From positions 1 to 39,623 of IMG/VR virus record IMGVR_UViG_3300036715_001020: a DNA stretch of 39,623 nucleotides. The stretch is one strand, 5' to 3'. Position 1 is the first letter of the stretch; each line of letters opens with the position of its first letter. Below are positions 8,604 through 17,827 of the stretch, one piece after another. The position numbers and the translations under genes are program-made. The notes below the pieces were generated by a model. The model was not told the origin of the DNA and made no database searches. It saw only the letters and a program-made list of their open reading frames with translations. Source of the DNA: a virus.

Positions 8604-8623
8604 ACACCTACCGGAGGTAAGAA

Positions 8624-9055
8624 GTGGCTCAGTACAACTGGTCAAACATCAAGGTGGAGTTCGACAACTCCAGCGGCACGCTTGTCGATATGTCGCAGTA
8701 CATCACGTCAATCAACGGCCTGAAAATCAACGCCCCGACTGTGGACGTGACGCCTCTTGGCTCAAGCGCTGGCGGCTGGCAGAAGAACCTCTTTGGCGGC
8801 CTGCTCCAGATGGACGAGATCACCATCGAGGGCTTCTACGATGACACCGCCGCAACCGGTCCGGATGCGATTTTCAAGGACCTCGGCTGTGTCTCTACTA
8901 GCGGAGGCACCCGCACCCTCAAGGTCACCTGGGGCGGTACCAAGTCCACTCAGGTTGAGACGATCATCACCGGTTATGACCGCAACCCGAGCAAGGGCCA
9001 GCCGACCATGTTCACGGTCACGCTGACCGCAACCGGCGCAGTCACGGAGGCCTAA
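8624..9055 (+). CDS. Major tail tube protein (paralogue 2)
   Basis: 143 residues from GTG 8624, preceded by GGAGGT at a good distance. A compact beta-rich protein with VDVTPLGSSAGGWQKNLFGGL, then ITIEGFYDDTAATGPDAIFKDLG and a C-terminal MFTVTLTATGAVTEA strand. These match tail-tube proteins that polymerise into the inner tail of siphoviruses. The location directly before the G/GT chaperones is canonical. It shares its core with the gene upstream. Confidence 0.78.
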   Translation: MAQYNWSNIKVEFDNSSGTLVDMSQYITSINGLKINAPTVDVTPLGSSAGGWQKNLFGGLLQMDEITIEGFYDDTAATGPDAIFKDLGCVSTSGGTRTLKVTWGGTKSTQVETIITGYDRNPSKGQPTMFTVTLTATGAVTEA

Positions 9056-9057
9056 TC

Positions 9058-9468
9058 GTGGGCCTGTTAGTCACGCAGTACACCACGAGGGTCAACGTTC
9101 CTGACTCCGATGAGTGGATGGACATCCGGCCGCTCTCGTGGGCGGAGCTTGAGGGCGCTGAGATGGTCGCCGCCGTTGATGCCGTCAAGGCAGCGAAAGC
9201 ACTGGACATCGAGAATGTGCTGGGCGGCGCATCCGAGGACGACATCAAGGCCGTCATCGAGCGCCAGTCTGCCGATCCTCTGGCGCAGCTTGACATCTTC
9301 TCTGTTCTGCGTGCAGGAATCGTTGCGTGGAGCATTGACGCCGAGGTGTCGCCCGAGAACATCAAGCTCCTTGAGCCTAGCGTTGCGCGATGGGCGGCGC
9401 TCCAGATTGTAGGACTCCGCAGTCGGGAAGACTTGGGAAACTCCTCCTCGCCCTCGACTCCTTCCTGA
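9058..9468 (+). CDS. Tail assembly chaperone (G-type product)
   Basis: 136 residues, GTG start with GGAGG upstream. An acidic helical protein (WMDIRPLSWAELEGAEMVA, FSVLRAGIVAWSIDAEVS) that lies between the tail tube and tape measure genes, the invariant place of lambda-G-like chaperones. Its last codons contain the slip sequence GGGAAAC; without slippage the protein ends NSSSPSTPS. Confidence 0.78.
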   Translation: MGLLVTQYTTRVNVPDSDEWMDIRPLSWAELEGAEMVAAVDAVKAAKALDIENVLGGASEDDIKAVIERQSADPLAQLDIFSVLRAGIVAWSIDAEVSPENIKLLEPSVARWAALQIVGLRSREDLGNSSSPSTPS

Positions 9469-9734
9469 ACGGAGACGAGGGCGCAGAGGAGCCACCACAG
9501 TGGCGACTCAGCCGCATGTGCGAGGAGGGGCTGGCCTCATCGCTCCTCGATGCCATGCAGCAGCCGCTCCTTCTCGCTGGCGACGTGATGTGGATGCGCG
9601 CGTACGCACAAGCCCGCAGAAACCTGTTCGACAAGGACCTAGACAAGAGCAAGCTGCCGAACGATGCACCTCACCAAATGGCAAAGGCAGTACAACTGAA
9701 ACAGCGTACCGGCAGATGGCCGTGGGAGATGTGA
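9058..9734 (+). CDS. Tail assembly chaperone, -1 frameshift fusion (GT-type)
   Basis: Slipping back one base at GGGAAAC (9435-9441) fuses the first 128 codons of the G-type protein to 97 codons of the overlapping frame (open from about 9390 to TGA at 9732-9734), giving about 225 residues. After the junction the reading is GKLLLALDSFLNGDEGAEEP. The T part has a helix-rich sequence with a tryptophan at the end (GRWPWEM). In lambda the G and GT proteins coat the tape measure protein during tail assembly at a fixed ratio set by slippage. The downstream frame has no ribosome binding site of its own, which favours frameshifting. Confidence 0.8.
9435..9441 (+). other. Programmed -1 ribosomal frameshift site GGGAAAC
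   Basis: The heptamer is in the zero frame as G GGA AAC, exactly the X XXY YYZ pattern, and is one base different from lambda's GGGAAAG. It sits 27 bases before the stop of the G-type frame, inside the overlap with the T-type frame. Confidence 0.85.
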
Positions 9735-9735
9735 G

Positions 9736-12495
9736 ATGACCGACGTAGCACAGTTGGACATCGTCATCCGCGCAATCAACGCGGCTGGTCCGGGCATTCG
9801 CTCAGCGCAGCGCGACATCGCTTCTTTGGAGGGCGCCAGCACCAAGACCGGCGCCTCGATGGAGCAGACCACCAAGAGTGTCGGCCGCAACTGGGAGCGC
9901 ATCGGCCTCGGCATGACCAATGTTGGGCGCGCGTTGACCAACTATGTTGGAATCCCGACGCTCGCCGTGGGAGCCGCCACCAGCGTTCTGGCCTACAAAT
10001 ACAACAAAGCCATGACGCGGATCGGAGCGCTCACTGGTGCGTCGCAGAAGCAGACCGAGCAGTGGCGACAGCAGGTGTTGGCCCTGGCCAAGACTATCGG
10101 AAGGGCTCCCCAGGACTTGGCAGAGGGCCTCTACTTCGTGGCATCTTCGGGATTCAAGGGAGCACGGGCGTTCGGCATCCTCAAGGCGGCCGCCACGGCC
10201 GCTGCGGCTGGCCTTGGTAACACTCTCGACGTGGCCGACGCGATCACCTCGGTGATGTCTGCCTACGGCCCCAAGGTCATCAGCGCGGCCAAGGCTACTA
10301 ATGTTCTTGTCGCGGCTGTCCGCGAGGGGAAGGCCGAGCCGCAAGAGTTCTCTGAATCTCTCGGACGCATTATCCCCGTTGCCGCAAAGGCGCACGTCTC
10401 CTTCGGTCAGGTAGCTGGAGTGCTTTCCGCTATGACCGTGACCGGCCTCTCTACCTACGAGGCAGTCACCGCTCTGCGCGCTGGTATCAACGCTATCCAG
10501 GCCCCAACGAAGCAGGGCATGACCGCTCTCAAGGAATACGGCCTCTCCTACGTCAAGCTCCGTGACGACATGAAGCATAAGGGCCTAATCCAGACCTTTG
10601 AGGAGATGGACAAGGCATTCAAGGGAGATCCGCTTGCGTGGCGCAAGGCCATCGGCAACATCCGCGCCGTCACTGGTGTCCAGAGCCTCCTCAGCGCCCG
10701 CTACGAGAAGAACATAGCTCTGGTCAAGCGCGTCCAGGGAGCAAGCGGTGACCTAGCCAAGGCGATGGACCGCGTCAAGCAATCATCTTCGTGGAAGTGG
10801 GACAAGGCACTGTCGGATGCGAAGGTCGCAGCCATCGACTTCGGCAGTGAAGCCCTGCCGGTCTTCACCAGCCTCTTGGGCGTGTTGACCAGAATCATGA
10901 ATCTTGTAAACAGGCTCCCCAGCGGACTCAAGAAAGCCGCTCTTGTCGGCGGACTAGCGGTAGGGGCCGGCGGTCTGCTACTCCAGGGAATCGGCGGCTC
11001 TATCCGTGGCGCGCAGCTTCTAGGCGGCGTGCTCGGCATGGGGAGCGGAGCAGCGTCGGCTGCGGCCGGTAGTGCTGGCACCGCCGCTGCGGCCGGGAGC
11101 GGTGCGGCATCCAGCATCCTCGAAGGCGCGGGCGGTGCGGCCGCTGGCGGGGGATTGCTCGCTGGTGGACTCGTCGCCGCCCTCGCGGCAGCAGTGGCTA
11201 CGGCGCTTGCCGTCGCAATCCCAAAGGCGATGGCCCAATACAGCGCCAGCCGTAACGAGGGGGAGAGTAAGGGACGAAGTATCTGGGACAGCCTAAAAGC
11301 TGGCATCAAGGCCCCTGGTGACTGGCTGTACAAGGTTATGGGCGGCGATCAGGCCGACATGCGCAATCGCATCATCGGGAACGCCGAGAGCGCCCTAAGA
11401 GCACGGCATCTCGGCTCCGGGATTAGCGGAACGCCTGGGAGCTTCATGGCCCAGCAGAAGTACCTGCGTGAAGATCTCGACAAGCTCTGGGCAAAGCCCG
11501 TCATACTCGGAAAGATTGATTCGGCCAAGACCAAGGCCGACATGATAGCCGTCCGAAACTCGATCATGAGCGAGCTTCGCATCACCAAGAACGAGGCCAA
11601 CACCCTGACAGGCCTCCTCTTCAAGGGGTGGAATCCTGCGGCGCAGATTGACCCCGGCGTCAAGAGGGTCCAGGACTTGCGCCAGCTAATCGCTACCCTC
11701 CGCACTGAGGCCAAGCGGAGCTTCACGTTCGGAGATCTCGCTGGCGCAGATAGGCTCAAGAGACAGGCCGAGCAGCTACAGCGCCAAATCAACCGCATTC
11801 TGAATCCCAGGGGAACCGTGAAGGTAGCCATCCCCGGCTTGCCCGACTGGACCAAGCAAGGCAAGGGCGGCGCTTTCGGCACCATCCCGATCAAGGTCAA
11901 CGTAGCGGAATCGCAGGCAAAGGTCGCCTCGCTCAAGCAACAGATCAAGTCTCTCAGCAGTGTCAAGGGTGACCCAAAACTGGACGCCCGCGACGCGGCG
12001 CTGCGCGCTAAGCTTACTGCGGCGCAGTCTGACCTGACGTCGCTGAACCGAGTTACCGCGCGCCCGACTATCGAAGCGACCAACCACGCCTCTAGTGTCA
12101 TCAGCACTGTCAAGTCGCAGCTAGAAAGCATCCCGCACTTCATCCAGGTTTCAATCCATGCGGTTGGCAGGCTGCTCGGGATGGCGGCACATGCTTCTGG
12201 GGCCGTCGTCCGTAGTCCAGAAATCGCTCTCATCGGCGAGAAGGGACCAGAGGCAGTCGTACCGCTGAACGACATCAGTAGGCAGACTGCGGTTTTGCGC
12301 GAGGCAGGCATCCTTGCACGTGGCGGCAGCGCGGCCGTCACTCAGGAGATTCACTACCACAACCATCAGTATTTCCCGCAGGGAGTTGTCGTGAGCGACA
12401 TTGAGCGGTTCGGGCGTCAAGTCGAGCCGTACACCACGCGGGGTATGGACATAGCCGATCGTCGTCGTCAGCGCGGACTCGCGGGGATGGCCTAA
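9736..12495 (+). CDS. Tail tape measure protein
   Basis: 919 residues, the longest product in the tail assembly block, directly after the chaperones. The first 370 residues resemble TP901-1-type tape measure proteins (AYKYNKAMTRIGALTGAS, ALAKTIGRAPQDLAEGLYFVASSGFKG), with recurring alanine-rich helices. Residues about 390-500 are a very Ala/Gly-rich hydrophobic stretch likely to insert in the host membrane during ejection. The rest is coiled-coil-like, ending with a conserved tip-like block (SGAVVRSPEIALIGEKGPEAVVPL). The protein sets tail length. It ends with TAATG, overlapping the next start. Confidence 0.93.
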   Translation: MTDVAQLDIVIRAINAAGPGIRSAQRDIASLEGASTKTGASMEQTTKSVGRNWERIGLGMTNVGRALTNYVGIPTLAVGAATSVLAYKYNKAMTRIGALTGASQKQTEQWRQQVLALAKTIGRAPQDLAEGLYFVASSGFKGARAFGILKAAATAAAAGLGNTLDVADAITSVMSAYGPKVISAAKATNVLVAAVREGKAEPQEFSESLGRIIPVAAKAHVSFGQVAGVLSAMTVTGLSTYEAVTALRAGINAIQAPTKQGMTALKEYGLSYVKLRDDMKHKGLIQTFEEMDKAFKGDPLAWRKAIGNIRAVTGVQSLLSARYEKNIALVKRVQGASGDLAKAMDRVKQSSSWKWDKALSDAKVAAIDFGSEALPVFTSLLGVLTRIMNLVNRLPSGLKKAALVGGLAVGAGGLLLQGIGGSIRGAQLLGGVLGMGSGAASAAAGSAGTAAAAGSGAASSILEGAGGAAAGGGLLAGGLVAALAAAVATALAVAIPKAMAQYSASRNEGESKGRSIWDSLKAGIKAPGDWLYKVMGGDQADMRNRIIGNAESALRARHLGSGISGTPGSFMAQQKYLREDLDKLWAKPVILGKIDSAKTKADMIAVRNSIMSELRITKNEANTLTGLLFKGWNPAAQIDPGVKRVQDLRQLIATLRTEAKRSFTFGDLAGADRLKRQAEQLQRQINRILNPRGTVKVAIPGLPDWTKQGKGGAFGTIPIKVNVAESQAKVASLKQQIKSLSSVKGDPKLDARDAALRAKLTAAQSDLTSLNRVTARPTIEATNHASSVISTVKSQLESIPHFIQVSIHAVGRLLGMAAHASGAVVRSPEIALIGEKGPEAVVPLNDISRQTAVLREAGILARGGSAAVTQEIHYHNHQYFPQGVVVSDIERFGRQVEPYTTRGMDIADRRRQRGLAGMA

Positions 12496-12884
12496 TGGCA
12501 GCACCTACTTACCAGCTAGGTTCAATCAACCTCAATAACCAAACTACGTATTCGGTGGACAAGCAGGGGGTGAACCTCGGCGCGAAGCAGCGGTACTACG
12601 AAGACGCTCCGAGCTATTCGGGCGGCGTCGTTCAGGTGAATGTCCGCGACAACGGCTATTCCCCGATGACTATCCCACTGTGGGTGCAGGGAGCCTCGGT
12701 AGCCGACCTAGAGTCGTTGATTGACGCGATTCGCACCGAGACGGCGAAGTCCACCAACACCCTGACCGTCGAAGGGGTCACCTTCGGCGTCGGGGTATGC
12801 AACGACCCCGACTACGAGCGCGATCAGCAATACTACCAGCAGTTTCGCGCCTACGTGACCCTGACTCTCTCTAGGACTAGCTGA
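12495..12884 (+). CDS. Minor tail protein, distal-tail-like
   Basis: 129 residues, ATG overlapping the tape measure stop. Predicted mostly beta with a TIPLWVQGASVADLESLIDAIRTE helix in the middle, a pattern seen in N-terminal domains of distal tail proteins. Position immediately after the tape measure supports a tail-tip ring component. No enzymatic motif was seen. Confidence 0.6.
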   Translation: MAAPTYQLGSINLNNQTTYSVDKQGVNLGAKQRYYEDAPSYSGGVVQVNVRDNGYSPMTIPLWVQGASVADLESLIDAIRTETAKSTNTLTVEGVTFGVGVCNDPDYERDQQYYQQFRAYVTLTLSRTS

Positions 12885-15766
12885 TGGCCGTCACCGTATC
12901 GAGCGTCTCCCCGGCCCAAGGGCCGTCAGGCACCCTCGTCATCATCACCGGCACCGGCTTCTCCCCCGACACAGTCCGCAGGGTGCAGTTCGGCACCGTC
13001 GATGCTGGCTCCAACTTTCAGGTCGTCGATGACACCGCCATCGCCTGTCTAGTGCCCTACAGCGCTTCCGGCGGCACCGTCAGCATCACGGTCTACGACG
13101 ACTCCGGGAGCGGGTCTGGTGGCACCTTCTTGTATGACGCGAACGTTGGCGATCCAGGCAGTGCGAGCGGATCTGCTCCGACCGTCACCGGCGTCTCTCC
13201 TTCGACCGCTACCACAAGCGATGGCGGAGATGCTGTGACCATCACCGGAACGGGATTCACTACCGCCCTGGCTGTCTACTTTGGCAGCGTCCAGGCATCA
13301 TTCGTCGTCAACAGCGACACATCAATCACGGCTACCGCCCCACCGGGCAGCGGCACGGTCGATGTCAGCGTGACGAACCCGTATGGAACGAGCGCAATCA
13401 CGACCGCTGACCAGTACACCTACCCAACGGTGCCGATTCCGACTGTGTCGAGCATCTTCCCAACCAGCGGCGGCGGCGGCGAAGAGGTTACCGTAACCGG
13501 AACGAACTTCGACTACGCCGAGTCGGTCACCTTCGGCAGCGAGTTCGCACAGTTCGTCATCGAGTCATCCACAACCATTACGGCCATCGCTCCGTCCGGA
13601 ACCCCCGGTTCTACTGTCGATGTCCTAGTGACGAGCATCGGGGGCACGAGCGCCGACCCCGGCAACGCGAACAACTTTACCTACTCGACCACGACCGTGA
13701 CCAGCATTACGGCGACGCCGGGCACCGGCTTCATCGCCTACTCGTGGGTGCCAATCAACATACGCGGAGTCCGCTACGAGGCTTACTGTAGTACGGCCAC
13801 TGACCCGGCCTACGCTGCTACCGTGACGACGCCCTTCTACTTGCAGAAGACGGCGTCTCCTACGACGAGCTACTACTTCAAGGTCCGCGCCATCGGGCCG
13901 AACGGGGAGGTCTATGCGTTCTCGGCCACCATCGGTCCGTACACCAGCAAGCAAGACGCAGCCGACCTTGCTGACGCCGCTATTGCCAATGCGAAGCTCG
14001 CTCCCGGCCTGCGCCCACCGCCGCTGCTCGCGACCGCGCCGACCGACTTCAGCGCGTACCCATCCGGCGCCTACTACTACAACACCACTAACAAGACGCT
14101 GTACGTCTCGAACGGCTCGTCGTGGAGCGTGGCGACGCTGTCCAACGCCGTCCTGGGCAAGGTCGTAAGTGGCACCATCGAGGCTGGGGCTATCGGCGCT
14201 ACAGAGCTGGCAGCTAACAGCGTCTACGCTAAGAACTTGGTAGTGGCCGACTACGAGAACCTCGTCCAGAACTCCAACAGCGAGGCTGACCCAACCGGCA
14301 AGGATACATCCTATAACAGCGCCGACATCGAGTTTCGAGGCGTTGACTCGACCTACTCCTACGCCGGGTCGCGGGCGCGGCGGCGAGTCGGCGGCGGAAC
14401 GGGAGTCAAGAACACCATCGAGCTTTGCAACCCAGTGCCATGCAAGGTCGGTGATGCGTTCAGCCTTACAGCTAAGGCGCGCATGGACATCGCGGAGGCG
14501 AGTTACGGCTGCCGGGTCGAGATCTATGGCCTCAAGTCGAACGGCACTGAGGTAACGCTATACCAGCCAGGAACGTCCAACCCGTCCATCTCGGGATACA
14601 CCGGCACAACTTCGTTCGCCGACCTCTCCGTCAAGGCGGTCGTCGCTGCCGGAGGCACCGCCGCCGATACGCCTGTCTCCGTTGGCGCGCGGCTATGCGT
14701 CAACGCCACGTCCGGCCACTACGGCTACTTCGACCAGATTCTCTTCCGCAAGAACCTCTCTGGCAGCCTCATCGTTGACGGTGAGATCACCGGCACCATC
14801 TTCACGGGCGGCAAGTTCAGGACCGCTCCCAGCGGGCGTCGCATCGAGACTGATTCTACAACCTACGAGAAGCTGTCGCTTTACTCTGGCGCGGATGCCG
14901 AGACTACACCGGCGTACATCACAGCGCTTGATGCTGGTGGTGGAGCGGTGTTCTTCCAGATGTCTGGGCCGAACGTCAACGGCAAGCAGTCGTCCTTCTT
15001 TGCGTGGGCGTCCAGCGCTCAGAGCTACTGCGAGCTGGACTCAGACATCATCGTGCTGGACGGCTACACGTCCATCACCCGCCACGACCGACTCGCCCGC
15101 AAGGCGAGCATCATCGAGGAGGATTTCACCAAGCCGAGCACCAACTACGCGAACGGGGTCGCAGTGGGCGAGTTCGTGAATGCCGCCATCGGCGGTGGAC
15201 TGGCTTCATCAGAGAACAGCAGGCCAACCATTGTCGCCTCGACCGTCGACCACCCTGGAGCGGTGAAGCACTACTCGGCCAGCTCGGCGGCCAACTCTGG
15301 CTGGGGCTTCCGCACCGCCACTTCGTCCGGCTACGGCCTCAAGACCTACGACGTATTCGAGTGTTCGTTCCTGTTCCCATCGGTTGCCAGCACAGTGCGG
15401 GCGCGCGTCGGTGTGATGAACGCATGGACCGAGTCGGACCCGACTGGCGGGGCGTGGTGTTCGTTCGTGGGCAATGGCAGCAACGTCATCGCAACCGGCT
15501 ACGTGAACGGGACGGCGACTGGCGGCAGCTGCACCCTGGCAGTGAACACGTACTACACGCTAGTCGTCGATGGCACATCCGATGGCTTTGAGTTCAACAT
15601 CTACGACGAGTCCGGTGTCCAGCAGACATGGTTGAGTAACGCCGTGCCAGATACCAGCCCAGCCATCTCGGCATTCGGCTACGTCTGCTACAACACGTCA
15701 GCCGCGAACGTTTGGCTCTTCCAAATCGACTACCTCGGGCTGAGCATCAGCGAGCGCAATCGCTAG
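12884..15766 (+). CDS. Tail tip protein with three IPT/TIG domains
   Basis: 960 residues. Three IPT/TIG immunoglobulin-like modules lie at about 1-85, 95-180 and 184-265, each with VS.VSP..G..........ITGTGF and a following V.FG strand. Next is a fibronectin III-like module (about 267-352), then a region with KVVSGTIEAGAIGATELAANS, a trimeric tail-tip style linker also found in J-like proteins. A jelly-roll-like segment follows (about 460-640), and a C-terminal concanavalin-like region (about 740-960) starts near EEDFTKPSTNYANG. These modules suggest surface or carbohydrate adhesion at the tail tip. Codon use does not look different from neighbours by eye. Confidence 0.78.
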   Translation: MAVTVSSVSPAQGPSGTLVIITGTGFSPDTVRRVQFGTVDAGSNFQVVDDTAIACLVPYSASGGTVSITVYDDSGSGSGGTFLYDANVGDPGSASGSAPTVTGVSPSTATTSDGGDAVTITGTGFTTALAVYFGSVQASFVVNSDTSITATAPPGSGTVDVSVTNPYGTSAITTADQYTYPTVPIPTVSSIFPTSGGGGEEVTVTGTNFDYAESVTFGSEFAQFVIESSTTITAIAPSGTPGSTVDVLVTSIGGTSADPGNANNFTYSTTTVTSITATPGTGFIAYSWVPINIRGVRYEAYCSTATDPAYAATVTTPFYLQKTASPTTSYYFKVRAIGPNGEVYAFSATIGPYTSKQDAADLADAAIANAKLAPGLRPPPLLATAPTDFSAYPSGAYYYNTTNKTLYVSNGSSWSVATLSNAVLGKVVSGTIEAGAIGATELAANSVYAKNLVVADYENLVQNSNSEADPTGKDTSYNSADIEFRGVDSTYSYAGSRARRRVGGGTGVKNTIELCNPVPCKVGDAFSLTAKARMDIAEASYGCRVEIYGLKSNGTEVTLYQPGTSNPSISGYTGTTSFADLSVKAVVAAGGTAADTPVSVGARLCVNATSGHYGYFDQILFRKNLSGSLIVDGEITGTIFTGGKFRTAPSGRRIETDSTTYEKLSLYSGADAETTPAYITALDAGGGAVFFQMSGPNVNGKQSSFFAWASSAQSYCELDSDIIVLDGYTSITRHDRLARKASIIEEDFTKPSTNYANGVAVGEFVNAAIGGGLASSENSRPTIVASTVDHPGAVKHYSASSAANSGWGFRTATSSGYGLKTYDVFECSFLFPSVASTVRARVGVMNAWTESDPTGGAWCSFVGNGSNVIATGYVNGTATGGSCTLAVNTYYTLVVDGTSDGFEFNIYDESGVQQTWLSNAVPDTSPAISAFGYVCYNTSAANVWLFQIDYLGLSISERNR

Positions 15767-15774
15767 GAGACAAC

Positions 15775-16047
15775 ATGGCGAACTACTACCTCAAGAACGC
15801 CGACGCCACGCGGATTCACCGCGTCGTCTACGAGAGTGACAACGGCAACATCACCATCGCCGGGGCCTACGCCTGCGCTACTGGAGCCAGCGCCAAGCTC
15901 CCCAACGGCAACCTCGTCGAGTCAATTGACCAGCCGGTTGACGTTGGCCAGGTGCTGATTGATGTCGTCCTCAACAGCCTAGTGCCGGGAACGGTTACCG
16001 AGTACCGCGAGCTGGCGAAGGTCATGACTGACGCGAAGTGGTCGTAA
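15775..16047 (+). CDS. Small tail-associated protein, unknown
   Basis: 90 residues from ATG 15775, chosen because AGGAGA lies just upstream and the longer reading would overlap the preceding gene deeply. The sequence MANYYLKNADATRIHRVVYESDNGNITIAGAYACATG looks like a small beta protein. It is not recognised; its placement between two tail-tip genes suggests a virion or assembly role. Confidence 0.6.
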   Translation: MANYYLKNADATRIHRVVYESDNGNITIAGAYACATGASAKLPNGNLVESIDQPVDVGQVLIDVVLNSLVPGTVTEYRELAKVMTDAKWS

Positions 16048-16050
16048 CGG

Positions 16051-17808
16051 ATGCCGTTCACCAGCCTCTTTGATGGCGGGCTATCGGTTAAGATCGGTGG
16101 CACCACCTGGTCAAACGGGACCGAGCGCAGGGGAGACGTGCATGGACTCGTCTGGGACTCGACACTGAACGGCAGCGGGGCCGCTTCGTTCTGGCTTGAC
16201 GTTGCTGACCCGTTCGACCCGCAAGGCGCATACCGTCCGGACCCGAACAACCCAGGACCCGGCTACTACAAAGAGCTTCGGCGCGGCGCTCGGGTAAGCA
16301 TCAGCCACACTGTTGATTCCGCCACCACGTACCTCTATAAGGGGTGGGTAGTGAGCGACCCACGCGCTGGGTCGGCTGGCGAGAAGTCAATCGTTCAGGT
16401 CGAGTGCGGCGGCGTAGCTGAGATGGCGAAGTACCGCAGCGATCTAGCTTTCACCTGGACCGACTGCGACACCGGGTCATGCTGGCTCATCAATAAGCGC
16501 AACAATCGTATCTTCTCAGTGGCGGCGGACGACTGCCTAGAGATCCAGGTTGAGGACGGCGAGAAGGTGCCTAACAATAAGCTTGGAATCGTCGGCTACG
16601 TACCCTACCTCGGCGCTCCCTACATGATGCCGACACGCAACGGCGTGAAGCGCATGGAGGGCGATATCTCGACCAACCTCGGCGACGACATGCGCGCCGT
16701 ACTCATCTACCCGAAGAGCGGACAGTACACCGACAGCCGCCTCCTGAGCGACTACACCGTCATCAAGACTTGGGGCGACGCCGCCAGCGAGCAGCGCTTG
16801 GGGAACGCCCACTTCGACACGTCTAGCTTTTGGACGCCGCCGAGCGATGGTGTGAAGTACCTCGCACTGGGCATGTACTGCACCAACGCCCAGGGCGCGA
16901 CGATGACCAAGGACCGCTACGTGCGTATCGACAACGTTCGCGTCTACACCGGCCTCAACACTCGGCGCGTGGACGAGGCGATGCTTGAGGTAGCCAACTT
17001 GCTCGGATTCCACGATACGGCCGACACCGCCACCATCGGCAGCGTCATCCCAAACCTGCTCGTTCGCCCCTACACTGACGGTGTCAGCGCAATCAACCAG
17101 TTGGCAACGCAGAGCGACACGCTGGTGACATGGGGATGGTGGCCGAACTCTTCTGGCGGCATTGTCTTTAGGGCGCGTCCTATGAGAACCGAGTGGAGCG
17201 ACATCCGCAGCCAGTCCAACTGCTACAAGATCAACCCTACCCTTCCGGGAATCGACTGGGACGTGGCTAACCACCCAGAGGATGGCCTTGGCAGCCCGAG
17301 CGCAGTGCGCCTAGTTTACGGTCGCGTCGGGCGCACGAGCGACTTCCCTGGTGGTACGCCCGCGACGCAGATAGGCCCGACTAACCTCGGACTAGCATCC
17401 GGTAGGCCGTTCCGTGGTGCCGCAGCACCGGTTATGACGGTTGACTTCTCACGGAGAAACTTCACCGACCGCCACGCCGCACTTCTGGCAAACAAGCTCG
17501 CGCGGAGTCTTGCCCTAGGGTCCGCGACCGGCGTTGTGACCCTGCGTGTGCCGACCATCACCGTGTACGCGAGCGGAGCCGCCAAGCCGTGCGCCTACAT
17601 CCAGGGCGGCGACTGGGTTGACACTGACTATGCAAGGACCGGACCGCTGGTCGTCACCCGCTCAACGGTGGACGTAGACGGCGGCACGGTTGAGCTTGAG
17701 GTTGGCCTGCCAGCAGACATCCTCATCGAGCAGCTCGAAGCGGCAGGCGGAATCACGCGCGTCAAGCTGCACCAGCGGCACAGGTACCGCAGGCATCACC
17801 CAACCTGA
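16051..17808 (+). CDS. Minor tail / baseplate hub-like protein
   Basis: 585 residues, ATG three bases after the previous stop. Beta-rich throughout, beginning FTSLFDGGLSVKIGG and containing WDSTLNGSGAASFWLDVADPFD and a long middle region with aromatic residues (YGYFDQ-like turns, WGWWPNSSGGIVFRARP). The C-terminal third (YARTGPLVVTRSTVDVDGGTVELEVGLP) resembles the closing strand of phage tail hub proteins. I infer a structural role in the tail tip. A distinct receptor-binding activity is possible but not shown. Confidence 0.6.
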   Translation: MPFTSLFDGGLSVKIGGTTWSNGTERRGDVHGLVWDSTLNGSGAASFWLDVADPFDPQGAYRPDPNNPGPGYYKELRRGARVSISHTVDSATTYLYKGWVVSDPRAGSAGEKSIVQVECGGVAEMAKYRSDLAFTWTDCDTGSCWLINKRNNRIFSVAADDCLEIQVEDGEKVPNNKLGIVGYVPYLGAPYMMPTRNGVKRMEGDISTNLGDDMRAVLIYPKSGQYTDSRLLSDYTVIKTWGDAASEQRLGNAHFDTSSFWTPPSDGVKYLALGMYCTNAQGATMTKDRYVRIDNVRVYTGLNTRRVDEAMLEVANLLGFHDTADTATIGSVIPNLLVRPYTDGVSAINQLATQSDTLVTWGWWPNSSGGIVFRARPMRTEWSDIRSQSNCYKINPTLPGIDWDVANHPEDGLGSPSAVRLVYGRVGRTSDFPGGTPATQIGPTNLGLASGRPFRGAAAPVMTVDFSRRNFTDRHAALLANKLARSLALGSATGVVTLRVPTITVYASGAAKPCAYIQGGDWVDTDYARTGPLVVTRSTVDVDGGTVELEVGLPADILIEQLEAAGGITRVKLHQRHRYRRHHPT

Positions 17809-17827
17809 CGGCTACCGGAGCGTGTCT

